Shown piece after piece: positions 1-8,219 of a stretch of DNA of 17,843 nucleotides. Every line of letters starts with the position of its first letter. Positions within the stretch are counted from its first letter, which is position 1. The DNA is taken from the NCBI GenBank assembly GCA_900557175.1, contig USSL01000013.1, forward strand, positions 1 through 17,843, written 5' to 3'. The stretch is from an uncultured Eubacteriales bacterium (GTDB lineage Bacteria; Bacillota; Clostridia; Lachnospirales; Lachnospiraceae). A program made the translations under genes and the position numbers. Under the pieces are notes generated by a model, which saw only the letters and a program-made list of their open reading frames with translations, had not been told where the DNA came from and did no database searches.

Positions 1-88
1 GACGGCACCGAGCCTGTGTTTGAGCGAAGCGAGTTTTGGCGAATGCCGTCCATAGGCGCGCGGCGCTCATAGAAAGTCGCCGCGTGTC
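1..88. repeat. two-hairpin GC-rich intergenic element
   Basis: The element has two consecutive inverted repeats. The first has 7-bp arms, GACGGCA at 1-7 and TGCCGTC at 44-50, enclosing a segment with a GCGAAGC mini-hairpin motif. The second pairs 55-65 with 78-88 as an 11-bp stem around a 12-nt loop; two of its pairs are G-U only when read as plus-strand RNA, so that strand folds better. Neither stem is followed by a T run on either strand, so it does not look like an intrinsic terminator for the transporter gene ending at 163. It resembles a dispersed palindromic repeat, and it may be cut by the window edge. That it is dispersed is inference. Confidence 0.5.
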
Positions 89-162
89 ACAAAAAATGAT
101 ATGGCTGCCCTTGCAGGTAAAATATCAACAGTACAGTTTCCAATATGTTGTGTCGACAGCCC

Positions 163-1454
163 TCAATTTTCTTTTCCTTCATCCGGCACGAATCTGAATA
201 TGATTGCCCCTGCGACAAAGAGGATGATGATACTTGCAACGCCATAGTTTGCTTTGCCTGTTGCCATTGAGATGGCGCCGAATAATACCGGGCCGATAAT
301 GGCAGCAAATTTTCCGAGAATGTTATAGAAACCAAAAAATTCATTGGCTTTATCTTTTGGAATAAGACGTCCGAAATATGAACGGCTCAATGCCTGTATG
401 CCACCCTGGGCAGTGCCTACGAGCATTGCAAGAATCCAGAACATAATCGTCAGTGTTTTTACATCTTTATCCGGTGACATGAAAAATGCCACAACGCAGA
501 TGACGCAATATGTAAGGATACCAAAGTAAAGTGTTTTTCTTGTCCCGAATTTCTGTGCAGCCTTACCGTATATAATTGCAAACGGAAAAGCAACAAACTG
601 TGTCACTAAAAGAATAATTAAAAGCATAATGCTTCCGATACCGATCGTGCTGCCATAGGCTGTCGCCATTTTGATAATTGTATCCACACCGTCGATGTAG
701 CAAAAATAGGCAAGCAGGAAAATAAAGATAGCCTTATGCTGCCGTATTTCCTTTAACGTATGACCGATTCTTGCAAAGCTCTGACGGATATAATGCGGCT
801 CCGGATCAATACCGTAGCGCTGATGCACATTTTTAATAATTGGAAGGCTGAAAGCGCCCCACCATAAAACGGTAACGACAAATGAAATTTTATAAGATGT
901 TTCCACTGAAAACGGCGCAATGCCAAGTGTCGCTAAAACGACGAGCACCATACAGGCAATAAACGGAATTGTACTTCCGATATAGCCGAGTGCATAACCG
1001 AGGCTGGATATTCTGTCCATATCTTTATCTTCACTGACGTCAACTAAAAAAGCATCATAGAAAATATTCGCGCCTGTATAACCGATGGTCGAAAGAACAA
1101 AGACAATTAAAAGTGCAAGCCACCATTTACTCGGCACAAAAGCCAGCATTAATGTAAAAATAAGACCGGTTGCCAAAAAGAAGTTAAAATACCGTTTTTT
1201 CTTTCCTTTATAATCGGCCAGCGTTCCTAAAATCGGCGATAAAATAACGATTGCCACAGTCGCTACCGAGTTTCCGAAGCCCCAGTACGCATTGGCAGTC
1301 ACCGCCGGATTTTCCACCTGTCCCTCAAGTGCCGCTGTAGCGGCGCTTAAAAAATAAAGGCTCATAATCGTCGATGTCACAACCATCGTGTAAGCGGAAT
1401 TGGCCCAGTCATAAAAAATCCAGCTCAGCTCTTTTTTGAAATATTTTTGAACAT
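163..1454 (-). CDS. UMF1-family MFS transporter, needing a -1 shift near its start
   Basis: This is a major-facilitator membrane protein of the UMF1 / Atg22-like family, with about twelve hydrophobic segments; its substrate is unknown. The family hallmark near the N-terminus, ELSWIFYDWANSAYT, lies at 1431-1387, upstream of the first in-frame ATG (1386). No ATG, GTG or TTG precedes it in that frame before a TGA. The only well-placed start is the ATG at 1454, eight bases after GGGAGG. That reading frame gives MFKNISKKS and stops at 1427-1425. A -1 shift at A AAA AAG (1437-1431), or one additional A in the run of six, joins it to the family motif and gives about 430 residues. Without the joining, the frame from 1386 would lack half of the first membrane segment. 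It is the last gene of the unit, and the upstream stop at 1461-1459 is only 4 nt from its ATG. The function call is firm; whether the gene is intact is not. Confidence 0.8.
1425..1437 (-). other. slippery heptamer followed by a stop codon
   Basis: Read on the minus strand, the zero frame from the ATG at 1454 reaches TCA AAA AAG AGC TGA. The heptamer A AAA AAG (1437-1431) is in the exact X XXY YYZ phase for -1 slippage, and the zero-frame TGA follows one codon later. I do not see a strong stem-loop just downstream that would stimulate the shift. A real one-base deletion or a homopolymer sequencing error would look identical. Confidence 0.55.
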
Positions 1455-1458
1455 TACA

Positions 1459-2772
1459 TCAACCTCCCTGTTTTGCACATCCCCAAAATGCATCAACAGC
1501 CTTTCCGTCAGCCTCCTTTAATTCAAGCCCAAGAAGCTTTGCCATTGTCGGCCCCTCGTCGATAAGGCGCATTTTTTCAACCGTAACATCCGGCGCAATA
1601 TCCGGCCCTTTTGCCATAAAGATTGTGGCATAATCCTCCTTTTCCGGATCATAACCGTGAACTGCCCGAAGTCCTTCTGAATTTAATTCATCCGATTCAG
1701 CCTGGACATTTTCACTGAATACACGCCATGAATCAAGAAAATAGCAGCCGTCCTTTGCCTCGACCATCAGGGCACACTGCCTGTCTGCCCCCTTTTGTAC
1801 AGCTTCTGTATGGGTATATACCCTCTCAATGCCGCTGTCTTCACGGGCACTTACATCTTTGAGCAGATTATACAGTTCATCATGAAGATGGCCAAAACCC
1901 TTTTTCAAATAAATATAAGCGCTGCCGTCGCAATTTTTACAAATTGCTTTCCAGTCTGTCACCTTATCATTTTCTACAGTCATATAACCATGACTGACAA
2001 GCACATGGTTTAAGTAAATAATTTTCTCAACATCCTTTTGATAATGATCTCCGAGAATAATGATATTCGTGTCCTCTGCCATATTAAGCCGGTGAAGCAG
2101 CTCAAAAATCTCGCCGAGACGTTTGTCATGGCGCGCCATCGCCTCCCTTGCCTCTTTAGAATGTACGCCGTGAATGTGACGGTTTGTATCCACATCCGTA
2201 AAATGCACGAACGTTAAATCCGGCCTGTATTTTTCAAGTGTATACAAAAGACTTTCGTGAACAAAATTATCAAGCTGCGGCTGACGCTTGCCGTCTCTTA
2301 AGTGTCCGAATTTTGCATTAAGCACTGCCTGATAAGATGGTGTTCCGTTAAAAAGAGACGTCGTAATCTGATTCGACCACGGGCGGTTTGCAAATATTTC
2401 CGGCATATTGTACTGGATGGCTGATTTTGCCGTCACAGGCCATAAAAGCGCCGCCACGCGCATTCCTTTTTTTATTGCTTCATCGTAAAGCGTTGTCCCC
2501 TGAATATACTTTCTTTGCCAGTACCAGTCCGGTGACTGCCGGTTTGGCTGGAGAAACGTATTGTTAATGACACCGTGATTTTTAGGATGACGTCCGGTCA
2601 CAATCGATGTATGTGCCGGATATGTAATACTCGGATAAACGCTTTTTACATTTGTGCATATGGCCGCGCCGTCCATAAAAGCTTTAAAATGGGGAAGCGT
2701 CCTGAGATAAGCTTCATCCATACCGCCGACAGCGTCCAATGAAATCACAATCATTCGTTTTGCATTTTCCAT
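1459..2772 (-). CDS. alkaline-phosphatase-superfamily phosphodiesterase / nucleotide pyrophosphatase
   Basis: A 437-residue member of the type I phosphodiesterase/nucleotide pyrophosphatase family, two-metal hydrolases that cleave phosphodiester or pyrophosphate bonds. Visible active-site parts are SLDAVG (metal Asp13), SITYPAHTS with the likely nucleophile Thr50, Asp195 and His199 in DTNRHIHG, GDH (Asp242, His243), and a late VHGYDPE histidine. I see no signal peptide or membrane anchor, so it is probably cytoplasmic. The ATG at 2772 follows GAGGTG at good spacing. It starts 9 nt after the preceding phosphatase and ends 4 nt before the transporter ATG, so the three are probably co-translated. 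The true substrate cannot be told from the sequence. Confidence 0.85.
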   Translation of the reverse strand: MENAKRMIVISLDAVGGMDEAYLRTLPHFKAFMDGAAICTNVKSVYPSITYPAHTSIVTGRHPKNHGVINNTFLQPNRQSPDWYWQRKYIQGTTLYDEAIKKGMRVAALLWPVTAKSAIQYNMPEIFANRPWSNQITTSLFNGTPSYQAVLNAKFGHLRDGKRQPQLDNFVHESLLYTLEKYRPDLTFVHFTDVDTNRHIHGVHSKEAREAMARHDKRLGEIFELLHRLNMAEDTNIIILGDHYQKDVEKIIYLNHVLVSHGYMTVENDKVTDWKAICKNCDGSAYIYLKKGFGHLHDELYNLLKDVSAREDSGIERVYTHTEAVQKGADRQCALMVEAKDGCYFLDSWRVFSENVQAESDELNSEGLRAVHGYDPEKEDYATIFMAKGPDIAPDVTVEKMRLIDEGPTMAKLLGLELKEADGKAVDAFWGCAKQGG

Positions 2773-2781
2773 TTTAACACC

Positions 2782-3396
2782 TCACAATGAATAAAATATT
2801 CTGCTCTCGTCAACAACTTCAAAACCGTCTTTATAAAGCTTTACAATCGTTGCCGCACAATTTTGCTGAAGGCGGCCATACCACAGATCCTTCATTTCAA
2901 GACCGCGTATATTTTTAAGAAGTGCCTTATTCATGGCGCCGTGCGCGACAATCATAATTCTTGCATCTTCCGGATATGTCTCATAAATCATTTCTAAAAA
3001 AGAATGTCCGCGTTCACACAATTCCTCCAGCGATTCACCGCCCTCCGGCCGCTCATAAAGTTCAGGACGCGTAAAAAATACCCTATATCTTCCGTCTGCA
3101 CCGCCCTCCTTAATATTCATAAAGCTTGTACCTTCAAGCACACCGAAATTTAATTCCCTCAGTCTGTCATCTTTAACAACTTCCATCTGCCGATTGCCCT
3201 TTAAAATACAGGCGGTTTCATAAGCTCTTTTTAGCGGGCTTGAATAAATGGCATCAAAATGAATATTTTTAATATTTTTAGCGGTTTCCTCTGCCATCTG
3301 CCGGCCTTCCTCTGTCAGCTCAATATCTGTGCTGCCCTGTATTTTTCCGGCTGCGTTCCACACGGTACGCCCGTGTCTGAAAATATATAGTTCCAT
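2782..3396 (-). CDS. histidine phosphatase family protein (phosphoglycerate-mutase-like)
   Basis: A 204-residue histidine-phosphatase-superfamily enzyme. The RHG signature with catalytic His8 opens the protein (FRHGRTVWN), a QGSTDIELTEEG segment follows, and the second catalytic histidine is in VAHGAMNKAL around residue 152. Family members dephosphorylate sugar phosphates, alpha-ribazole phosphate or similar small molecules. It is the second such enzyme in this unit. The one next to cobT is the better candidate for the cobalamin step, so this one is left without a symbol. The ATG at 3396 follows GAGAGG. The leader between rarA and this gene carries three tandem 14-bp repeats. Confidence 0.85.
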   Translation of the reverse strand: MELYIFRHGRTVWNAAGKIQGSTDIELTEEGRQMAEETAKNIKNIHFDAIYSSPLKRAYETACILKGNRQMEVVKDDRLRELNFGVLEGTSFMNIKEGGADGRYRVFFTRPELYERPEGGESLEELCERGHSFLEMIYETYPEDARIMIVAHGAMNKALLKNIRGLEMKDLWYGRLQQNCAATIVKLYKDGFEVVDESRIFYSL

Positions 3397-3411
3397 CTTT
3401 GTATCCTCTCT

Positions 3412-3453
3412 GTCTTTCTGATGCTGTCTTTCTGATGCTGTCTCTCTGATGCT
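3412..3453 (-). repeat. three tandem 14-bp repeats before a ribosome site
   Basis: The plus-strand unit GTCTTTCTGATGCT occurs at 3412-3425 and 3426-3439, with one T-to-C change in a third copy at 3440-3453. As mRNA (minus strand) the unit is AGCATCAGAAAGAC. The array fills most of the 73-nt gap between rarA and the histidine phosphatase and ends directly upstream of GAGAGG. Period 14 is not a multiple of three. Confidence 0.85.
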
Positions 3454-3469
3454 TTCTTTATACTCTTTC

Positions 3470-4810
3470 TTACACTTCTTCCTTTTCTTGTGCTTCTTCC
3501 TTGATTTTTTTCTGAAGTGCCTTCATTTTTGCCTCATAACCCAAATCGCCGATATCATAAAAAACACTGTCTTTTAAATCATCAGGAAGATATCGCTGGT
3601 TTACATAATGATTTTTGTAATCGTGGGCATATTTGTAGCCAATACCATGTCCAAGCTTTGCCGCACCCTTGTAGTGGGCATCCTGCAAATACGGCGGAAT
3701 CGCCGCTGTCTTTGTTGTCCGCACTGTTTCAAGTGCCTTATCAATGCCAAGATACGCCGCATTGCTCTTTGGTGCACATGCCACATAGGTCACCGCCTGT
3801 GCAAGCACGATCCGTGCCTCCGGCATTCCGAGCCGCTCAACCGCCTGCGCCGCCGCCACAGCAACACAGAGCGCCTGCGGATCGGCATTGCCCACATCCT
3901 CCGATGCACAAATCATAATTCTCCGTGCAATAAAGGTGACGTCCTCCCCGGCATAAATCATCCGCGCAAGATAGTAAAGCGCTGCATCCGGATCGGAACC
4001 CCGCATGCTTTTAATAAATGCCGATATCGTATCGTAATGATTATCGCCATCCTTATCATATTTAATCACCCGCTTTTGTATACACTCCGAAGCGACATCA
4101 AGGGTAATATGTATTTTTCCGTCTTCCGAGCGGTCTGTTGTCAAAACAGCAAGCTCGACGGCATTCATCGCCTTTCTGGCATCACCGTTGCAAATATCCG
4201 CAAGAAAATCAAGAGCAGCTTCATCTATTTCTGCATTATAGGCGCCCATCCCCTTTTGCGTATCATAGACCGCTTTTTTGATCAGCCCTTTAATATCCTC
4301 CGCTGTCAGCGGATTAAGCTGAAAAACAATTGATCGGGAAATCAGCGCTGAATTAACCTCAAAATATGGATTTTCCGTTGTGGCGCCAATTAAAATGACC
4401 GTGCCGTCCTCCACAAAAGGCAGCAAATAATCCTGCTGGCTCTTATTAAACCGATGAATCTCATCAATAAATAAAATTGTTTTCTGTCCGTACATGCCAA
4501 GGTTCTGCTTTGCCGCCGCCACAACCTCCTGCATATCCTTTTTCCCGGCGCAGGTCGCATTAATCTGCGTAAACGCCGCCTTTGTCGTATTGGCAATGAC
4601 CTTTGCAATGGTCGTCTTTCCTGTGCCCGGCGGGCCGTACAAAATAATTGAGCTTAACTTATCGGCCTTTATCGCCCTATACAGCAGCTTATCCTTTCCA
4701 ATAATATGCTGCTGCCCCGCAATCTCATCCAATGTCACCGGCCGCATTCTCGACGCTAAGGGCGACTCCTTTTCCTTTGCGGTTTCACTCATATATTCAA
4801 ATAAATCCAT
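3470..4810 (-). CDS. rarA: replication-associated recombination ATPase RarA (MgsA)
   Basis: A 446-residue AAA+ ATPase of the RarA/MgsA/WRNIP1 family, which acts at stalled replication forks and is a clamp-loader relative. From the chosen start, Walker A GPPGTGKT is at 59-66, Walker B ILFIDE at 112-117, sensor 1 GATTEN at 142-147, and an SR pair (possible arginine finger) at 158-159. The C-terminal half carries the family's tetramerisation region, with ARMIYAGEDVTFIARR and the PPYLQDAHYKGA segment. A GTG at 4819 would add three residues, but it lies inside GAGGTG, the ribosome site for the ATG at 4810, so the ATG is preferred. It starts 11 nt after the cobT stop, which puts a DNA-maintenance gene inside a cobalamin unit; this is probably only co-transcription. 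Confidence 0.95.
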   Translation of the reverse strand: MDLFEYMSETAKEKESPLASRMRPVTLDEIAGQQHIIGKDKLLYRAIKADKLSSIILYGPPGTGKTTIAKVIANTTKAAFTQINATCAGKKDMQEVVAAAKQNLGMYGQKTILFIDEIHRFNKSQQDYLLPFVEDGTVILIGATTENPYFEVNSALISRSIVFQLNPLTAEDIKGLIKKAVYDTQKGMGAYNAEIDEAALDFLADICNGDARKAMNAVELAVLTTDRSEDGKIHITLDVASECIQKRVIKYDKDGDNHYDTISAFIKSMRGSDPDAALYYLARMIYAGEDVTFIARRIMICASEDVGNADPQALCVAVAAAQAVERLGMPEARIVLAQAVTYVACAPKSNAAYLGIDKALETVRTTKTAAIPPYLQDAHYKGAAKLGHGIGYKYAHDYKNHYVNQRYLPDDLKDSVFYDIGDLGYEAKMKALQKKIKEEAQEKEEV

Positions 4811-4821
4811 GTCTGTCACCT

Positions 4822-5880
4822 CTATACTAAAGGCTGATATGCCTCTACATTTCCTTTTTCAAAGGTCGGAAGCTTCTCGTAAGCCTCCAGCGCCTCATCA
4901 AAAAACTTAAAGCAGGCTACCGCGCCGCTGCCCTCACCGAGACACATTCCTGCATGAAGCAGTGCCTCCATGCCAAGATGTTCAAGCACAAGATTGCCGG
5001 CCGGTTCCGCCGATACGTGGGACGGAAACATATAATCCCGCGCCCCCGGTGCAATTTTTACCGCACAAAGCGCCGCTACGGATGAAATAAAGCCGTCAAT
5101 TACAATCGGAAGCCCTGCTGCCGCCGCACCGATAAAACAGCCTGCAAGCCCTGCAATGTCAAGACCGCCCACCTTTGAGAGCACATCAATGGCATCCTCT
5201 TTATCCGGACGGTTGACCTCAATCGCTTTTTTAATGGCATTAATTTTTCGTGCAAGTCCCGGTGTTGAAAGTCCGGCGCCCCGGCCTGTCACCGCCTCCA
5301 CAGGCATTTCTAAAAAAACAGAAGCCATGGCGCTGCTCGTTGTTGTATTGCCGATGCCCATCTCTCCGGTGGCAAAAAGACCATAGCCTTTTTCTTTTAA
5401 ATCAAAAATTGTCTGAATCCCTGTCTCAATAGCCTCAATAGCCTTTTCACGCGGCATTGCAGGTCCTTTCGTCATATTATCTGTCCCATGCATGACTTTT
5501 TTATCCGTAACACCCGCGCACTCAAAATCATCCTTGATGCCGATATCAATCGGAAATACATCTGCACCTGCCATCCGTGATAAAATACTTATCGTCGCAT
5601 CCGCATGTGTCATATTGCAGACAACAGTCGTCGTCACATGATGATCTGCCTGTGTCACGCCCTCCTCAATGACACCGTTATCGGCTGCCATGACAATCGC
5701 TGCCTTTTTCCCAAGTACCGGATAAGGTGTTCCCGACATTCCTGCAAGCCGGACAACAATTTCCTGAAGCCGTCCGAGACTTCTAAGAGGAATACACTTA
5801 TTATCCCATACCTGCCACGCTTCTGTCATCGCTGACGCATCAAGCGGTTTTATCATTGATACTGCTGTTTCTAAATTCAT
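4822..5880 (-). CDS. cobT: nicotinate-nucleotide--dimethylbenzimidazole phosphoribosyltransferase
   Basis: CobT transfers phosphoribose from nicotinate mononucleotide to a lower-ligand base such as dimethylbenzimidazole, giving alpha-ribazole phosphate for the cobalamin nucleotide loop. The 352-residue protein has ADNGVIEEGVTQADHHVT (66-83), GEMGIGNTT (Glu173), and GEGSGA near the C-terminus with Glu316, which corresponds to the catalytic Glu317 of Salmonella CobT. The open frame extends to a TTG at 5895, but that codon overlaps GGGAGG, the ribosome site for the ATG at 5880, so I use 5880. The upstream phosphatase stop TAA is one base before this ATG, which suggests translational coupling. 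Confidence 0.96.
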   Translation of the reverse strand: MNLETAVSMIKPLDASAMTEAWQVWDNKCIPLRSLGRLQEIVVRLAGMSGTPYPVLGKKAAIVMAADNGVIEEGVTQADHHVTTTVVCNMTHADATISILSRMAGADVFPIDIGIKDDFECAGVTDKKVMHGTDNMTKGPAMPREKAIEAIETGIQTIFDLKEKGYGLFATGEMGIGNTTTSSAMASVFLEMPVEAVTGRGAGLSTPGLARKINAIKKAIEVNRPDKEDAIDVLSKVGGLDIAGLAGCFIGAAAAGLPIVIDGFISSVAALCAVKIAPGARDYMFPSHVSAEPAGNLVLEHLGMEALLHAGMCLGEGSGAVACFKFFDEALEAYEKLPTFEKGNVEAYQPLV

Positions 5881-5881
5881 A

Positions 5882-6556
5882 TTAAAACCTCCCAAAGCCG
5901 GTGACCTTCTCCCGGCTGTTTATCTTTCTTACTGTAAAATTATGATATTCATAATCGACAACACTGTAGGCATCCTGTTCAAAATTAAAATGCCATGTGC
6001 CATCCATTGAAAGTCCCATCATCAGTGCAAACAAGATTCTCAGTGTGCCGTTGTGCGCTGCCACTAATATATGCCCGTCACCGTCACCGCATTGTGCCAT
6101 CAGCTGCTCAAAGCACGTCTTCACCCGGCAAAAAAACTGTGCAAAACATTCGCCGCCGGTGGGCGCTGCCCTTTTCCAGTCGTCAGACCACCGCTTAAAA
6201 TCCTCCGGAAAACACAACTGAACCGCTTTATAATCAAGTCCTTCCCATTTTCCGAAATCCATTTCCCGAAAATCCGGAAATGTTCGTCTGCGCGGCCTGC
6301 TATTCTCTCTGACGCCGCTGCCATCCGGCACACTGCTTTCGTCTCCGCCATACCGCCCCAAAATAATGTCAACTGTTTCTGTCACTCTTTTCATGTCACT
6401 GGCCCATATTTCATCAAAACGGCAATTTTCAAGAAGTGCCGCGACCTGTGCCGCCTGAGTCCGTCCGCAGTCATTTAATGCAATATCGCTTTTGCCATAA
6501 TAAGCATTTTTCACATTATAATCCGTCTGTCCGTGACGCACAAAATAAAATCTCAT
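5882..6556 (-). CDS. cobC: histidine phosphatase, probable alpha-ribazole phosphatase (CobC-like)
   Basis: A 224-residue histidine phosphatase with an N-terminal VRHGQTDYN (catalytic His8), the mid-protein FREMDFGKWEG segment typical of CobC/phosphoglycerate-mutase enzymes, and a C-terminal AAHNGTLR with the second histidine. CobC removes the 5'-phosphate from alpha-ribazole phosphate or adenosylcobalamin phosphate. The assignment rests on its position: it lies between cobS and cobT, one base from the cobT start. An Arg/Ser/Gly-rich insertion (about residues 70-93) lies before FREMDF and is not usual for the family. Substrate specificity cannot be read from the sequence. Confidence 0.8.
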   Translation of the reverse strand: MRFYFVRHGQTDYNVKNAYYGKSDIALNDCGRTQAAQVAALLENCRFDEIWASDMKRVTETVDIILGRYGGDESSVPDGSGVRENSRPRRRTFPDFREMDFGKWEGLDYKAVQLCFPEDFKRWSDDWKRAAPTGGECFAQFFCRVKTCFEQLMAQCGDGDGHILVAAHNGTLRILFALMMGLSMDGTWHFNFEQDAYSVVDYEYHNFTVRKINSREKVTGFGRF

Positions 6557-6617
6557 CTGCCTTCAGCCTCTCATCATAATGATATTGTGGTAAAATTTTC
6601 CCCGATGACATGTCTTA

Positions 6618-7385
6618 TCAAATAAGTAAAAATATATCTGAAATATTCATCAGCACAAGAAAAACAATTTCGGTCAATTCCGAGCCTGCGCCTAAAATAT
6701 CGCCGGTCAGTCCGCCAAGCTTTGCCTCAATATATCTCCTGAAGCCGAAAGCAAATAAAAGGCATATAAACGGTACGAAAATAAGCCATGGACTTCCGGA
6801 AAAAGCTAAAATACCGCCGATTATCACCGTACCGATTGCTGTAATCGTCATAAAAACCGGAAAACTGATTTTCCCGATATATGAATTGCCAAGACCTTCT
6901 TTTCTTGCATACACAGCCTCATACATTAGCACGCCCTGAACAAATTTTCCTGCCACAGGCATTAAAAGTATCGGGATCATCGGATGTGAAAGCTGTCCGA
7001 GCAGTGTTATTTTTAATATAATGTCAAAAAATGCTGCAATCACGCCGTTTGTCCCAATCCGGCTGTCCTTCATAATTTCAAGCATACGCTCTCTCGTGCG
7101 CGCCGAATAAATACCATCGGCCGTATCACACAGGCCATCCAAATGAAAACCGCCGTTAATCAAAATCTGTGTCAGCACAGTCAGCACAACTGCTGCCGGC
7201 CGCGCCATAATAAAAGAAAGAAGATAATAAACACCAAGCTGTATCGCGCCCGTGATCAGCCCGATAAACGGCCAGAAAATAACGCCCTTTGTCAATGTAT
7301 CATCGCTTACAGCCACCTGTTTTTTAATTGGTATTCTCGTTAAAAGCTGTACCGCCAAAATAAATGCGTCTAAATACTTCATCAT
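6618..7385 (-). CDS. cobS: adenosylcobinamide-GDP ribazoletransferase (cobalamin synthase)
   Basis: CobS is an integral membrane enzyme that joins adenosylcobinamide-GDP to alpha-ribazole (phosphate), the final assembly step of cobalamin. The N-terminal LDAFILAVQLLTRIPI is typical, and the Asp-rich motif FHLDGLCDTADGIY carries Asp83, Asp87 and Asp90, the Mg-binding centre. Several hydrophobic segments follow over 255 residues. The open frame reaches a start at 7451 inside cobU, but GGGAGGC lies just before a double ATG at 7385 and 7382. This ATG overlaps the cobU stop as ATGATG, so translation is probably coupled. I use 7385; 7382 is equally possible. Confidence 0.95.
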   Translation of the reverse strand: MMKYLDAFILAVQLLTRIPIKKQVAVSDDTLTKGVIFWPFIGLITGAIQLGVYYLLSFIMARPAAVVLTVLTQILINGGFHLDGLCDTADGIYSARTRERMLEIMKDSRIGTNGVIAAFFDIILKITLLGQLSHPMIPILLMPVAGKFVQGVLMYEAVYARKEGLGNSYIGKISFPVFMTITAIGTVIIGGILAFSGSPWLIFVPFICLLFAFGFRRYIEAKLGGLTGDILGAGSELTEIVFLVLMNISDIFLLI

Positions 7386-7972
7386 CTTATGCCTCCCGCT
7401 GTCTGTCCATCCTTTTTTACTGCCACAGGAATACCGCTGACAACAAACCATACATCTTCTGCCGCCGCTGCCAAAAGCTGATTAATCCGTCCTAAAATAT
7501 CTCTGAATGCACGTCCGAGATATGTGTCCGGCACAACGCCCAGCCCAATTTCATCCGTCACAACAACAAGCTTTGTACCGCATGTTTTTGCTGCTTCTGC
7601 AAACCGCAGAAACTGTTCAACGATTTTTTCTTCGGCAGCTTTATAATCGACCGTTGAAAAATCAAAGCTGTCCCAATCCGCATCGCCGATATCATCAAAT
7701 AATAAATTCGTCACCATTGTCGAGGCACTGTCAAGCAAAATACCATCGTACTTTTCTGCCTCCGAAACCAAAACATCTTCAAGGTTTACATAACCTTCAT
7801 GGACATCCCACGCATCCGTTCTGCGCGCCTGATGGCGCCGTACACGCTCTGCCATCGCCTCATCTGTAATTTTGGCTGTTGCCATATATAAAAACCTGCT
7901 GCCGCCTGTCTTTGTCAGCCTTTCTGCAAACTCGCTTTTGCCGCTGCGGCATCCGCCGGTCACTAAAATCAT
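7382..7972 (-). CDS. cobU: adenosylcobinamide kinase / phosphate guanylyltransferase
   Basis: CobU phosphorylates adenosylcobinamide and then adds GMP to give adenosylcobinamide-GDP, the substrate of CobS. The P-loop GGCRSGKS is at 6-13, and His47 in AERVRRHQARR corresponds to the guanylylated His46 of Salmonella CobU. The C-terminal TDEIGLGVVPDTYLGRAFRDILGRINQ is the family signature. The protein has 196 residues from the ATG at 7972, which follows AGGAG by eight bases. A GTG at 8011 would add 13 residues but would fall at the predicted transcript start. It is the first gene of the leftward unit. Confidence 0.94.
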   Translation of the reverse strand: MILVTGGCRSGKSEFAERLTKTGGSRFLYMATAKITDEAMAERVRRHQARRTDAWDVHEGYVNLEDVLVSEAEKYDGILLDSASTMVTNLLFDDIGDADWDSFDFSTVDYKAAEEKIVEQFLRFAEAAKTCGTKLVVVTDEIGLGVVPDTYLGRAFRDILGRINQLLAAAAEDVWFVVSGIPVAVKKDGQTAGGIR

Positions 7973-8016
7973 GAAATCAACTCCTGTCAAATTTTTCATC
8001 TTATCGCACACAAAAA

Positions 8017-8044
8017 ATTATGTACTACTTATATACGATATCAA
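8017..8044 (-). promoter_or_regulatory. sigma-A promoter for the cobU-cobS-cobT unit
   Basis: On the minus strand, TTGATA (8044-8039) is followed after 16 nt by CATAAT (8022-8017). The predicted transcript starts near 8010, leaving about 38 nt of leader before the cobU ATG. That is too short for a cobalamin riboswitch, and I see none of its conserved parts between this site and the divergent promoter. Confidence 0.6.
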
Positions 8045-8125
8045 AAAAACGCAAAAAAATCTATGGAAAACCGAAGAAAAAGAAGATTTTACAGAAAATT
8101 TTCAGACAAAACGGGCATACTTCTA

Positions 8126-8154
8126 TTGTACTTTTTTTTAAGCCGTCTTATAAT
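8126..8154 (+). promoter_or_regulatory. sigma-A promoter for the DUF4250 gene
   Basis: TTGTAC (8126-8131), a 17-nt spacer, and a perfect TATAAT (8149-8154). The predicted transcript starts at about 8161, giving a leader of about 59 nt. The -35 box matches only three of six bases; the call rests on the -10 box and the spacing. Confidence 0.65.
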
Positions 8155-8160
8155 ATGAAG

Positions 8161-8193
8161 ATGTTGGGAACAAAACCATAAATTTCCCAATAT
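8161..8193 (+). promoter_or_regulatory. hairpin at the 5' end of the DUF4250 transcript
   Basis: TTGGGAA (8164-8170) pairs with TTCCCAA (8184-8190) around a 13-nt loop, and the stem extends outward by a G-U and two A-U pairs to 8161 and 8193. It begins exactly at the predicted transcript start. No T run follows at once, so mRNA stabilisation or a protein or metabolite contact is more likely than termination. Confidence 0.55.
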
Positions 8194-8219
8194 TTTCAGC
8201 TTTTTAAGGGAGGAAGCTT

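Noticed and set aside
3608..4333. Long plus-strand open frame of 241 codons
   Set aside because: It is the shadow of rarA on the other strand, with no ribosome site or recognisable protein features.
7386..7451. Longer N-terminus for cobS starting inside cobU
   Set aside because: The extra residues are out-of-frame cobU coding sequence, and the ATG at 7385 has a GGGAGG site and matches the family start.
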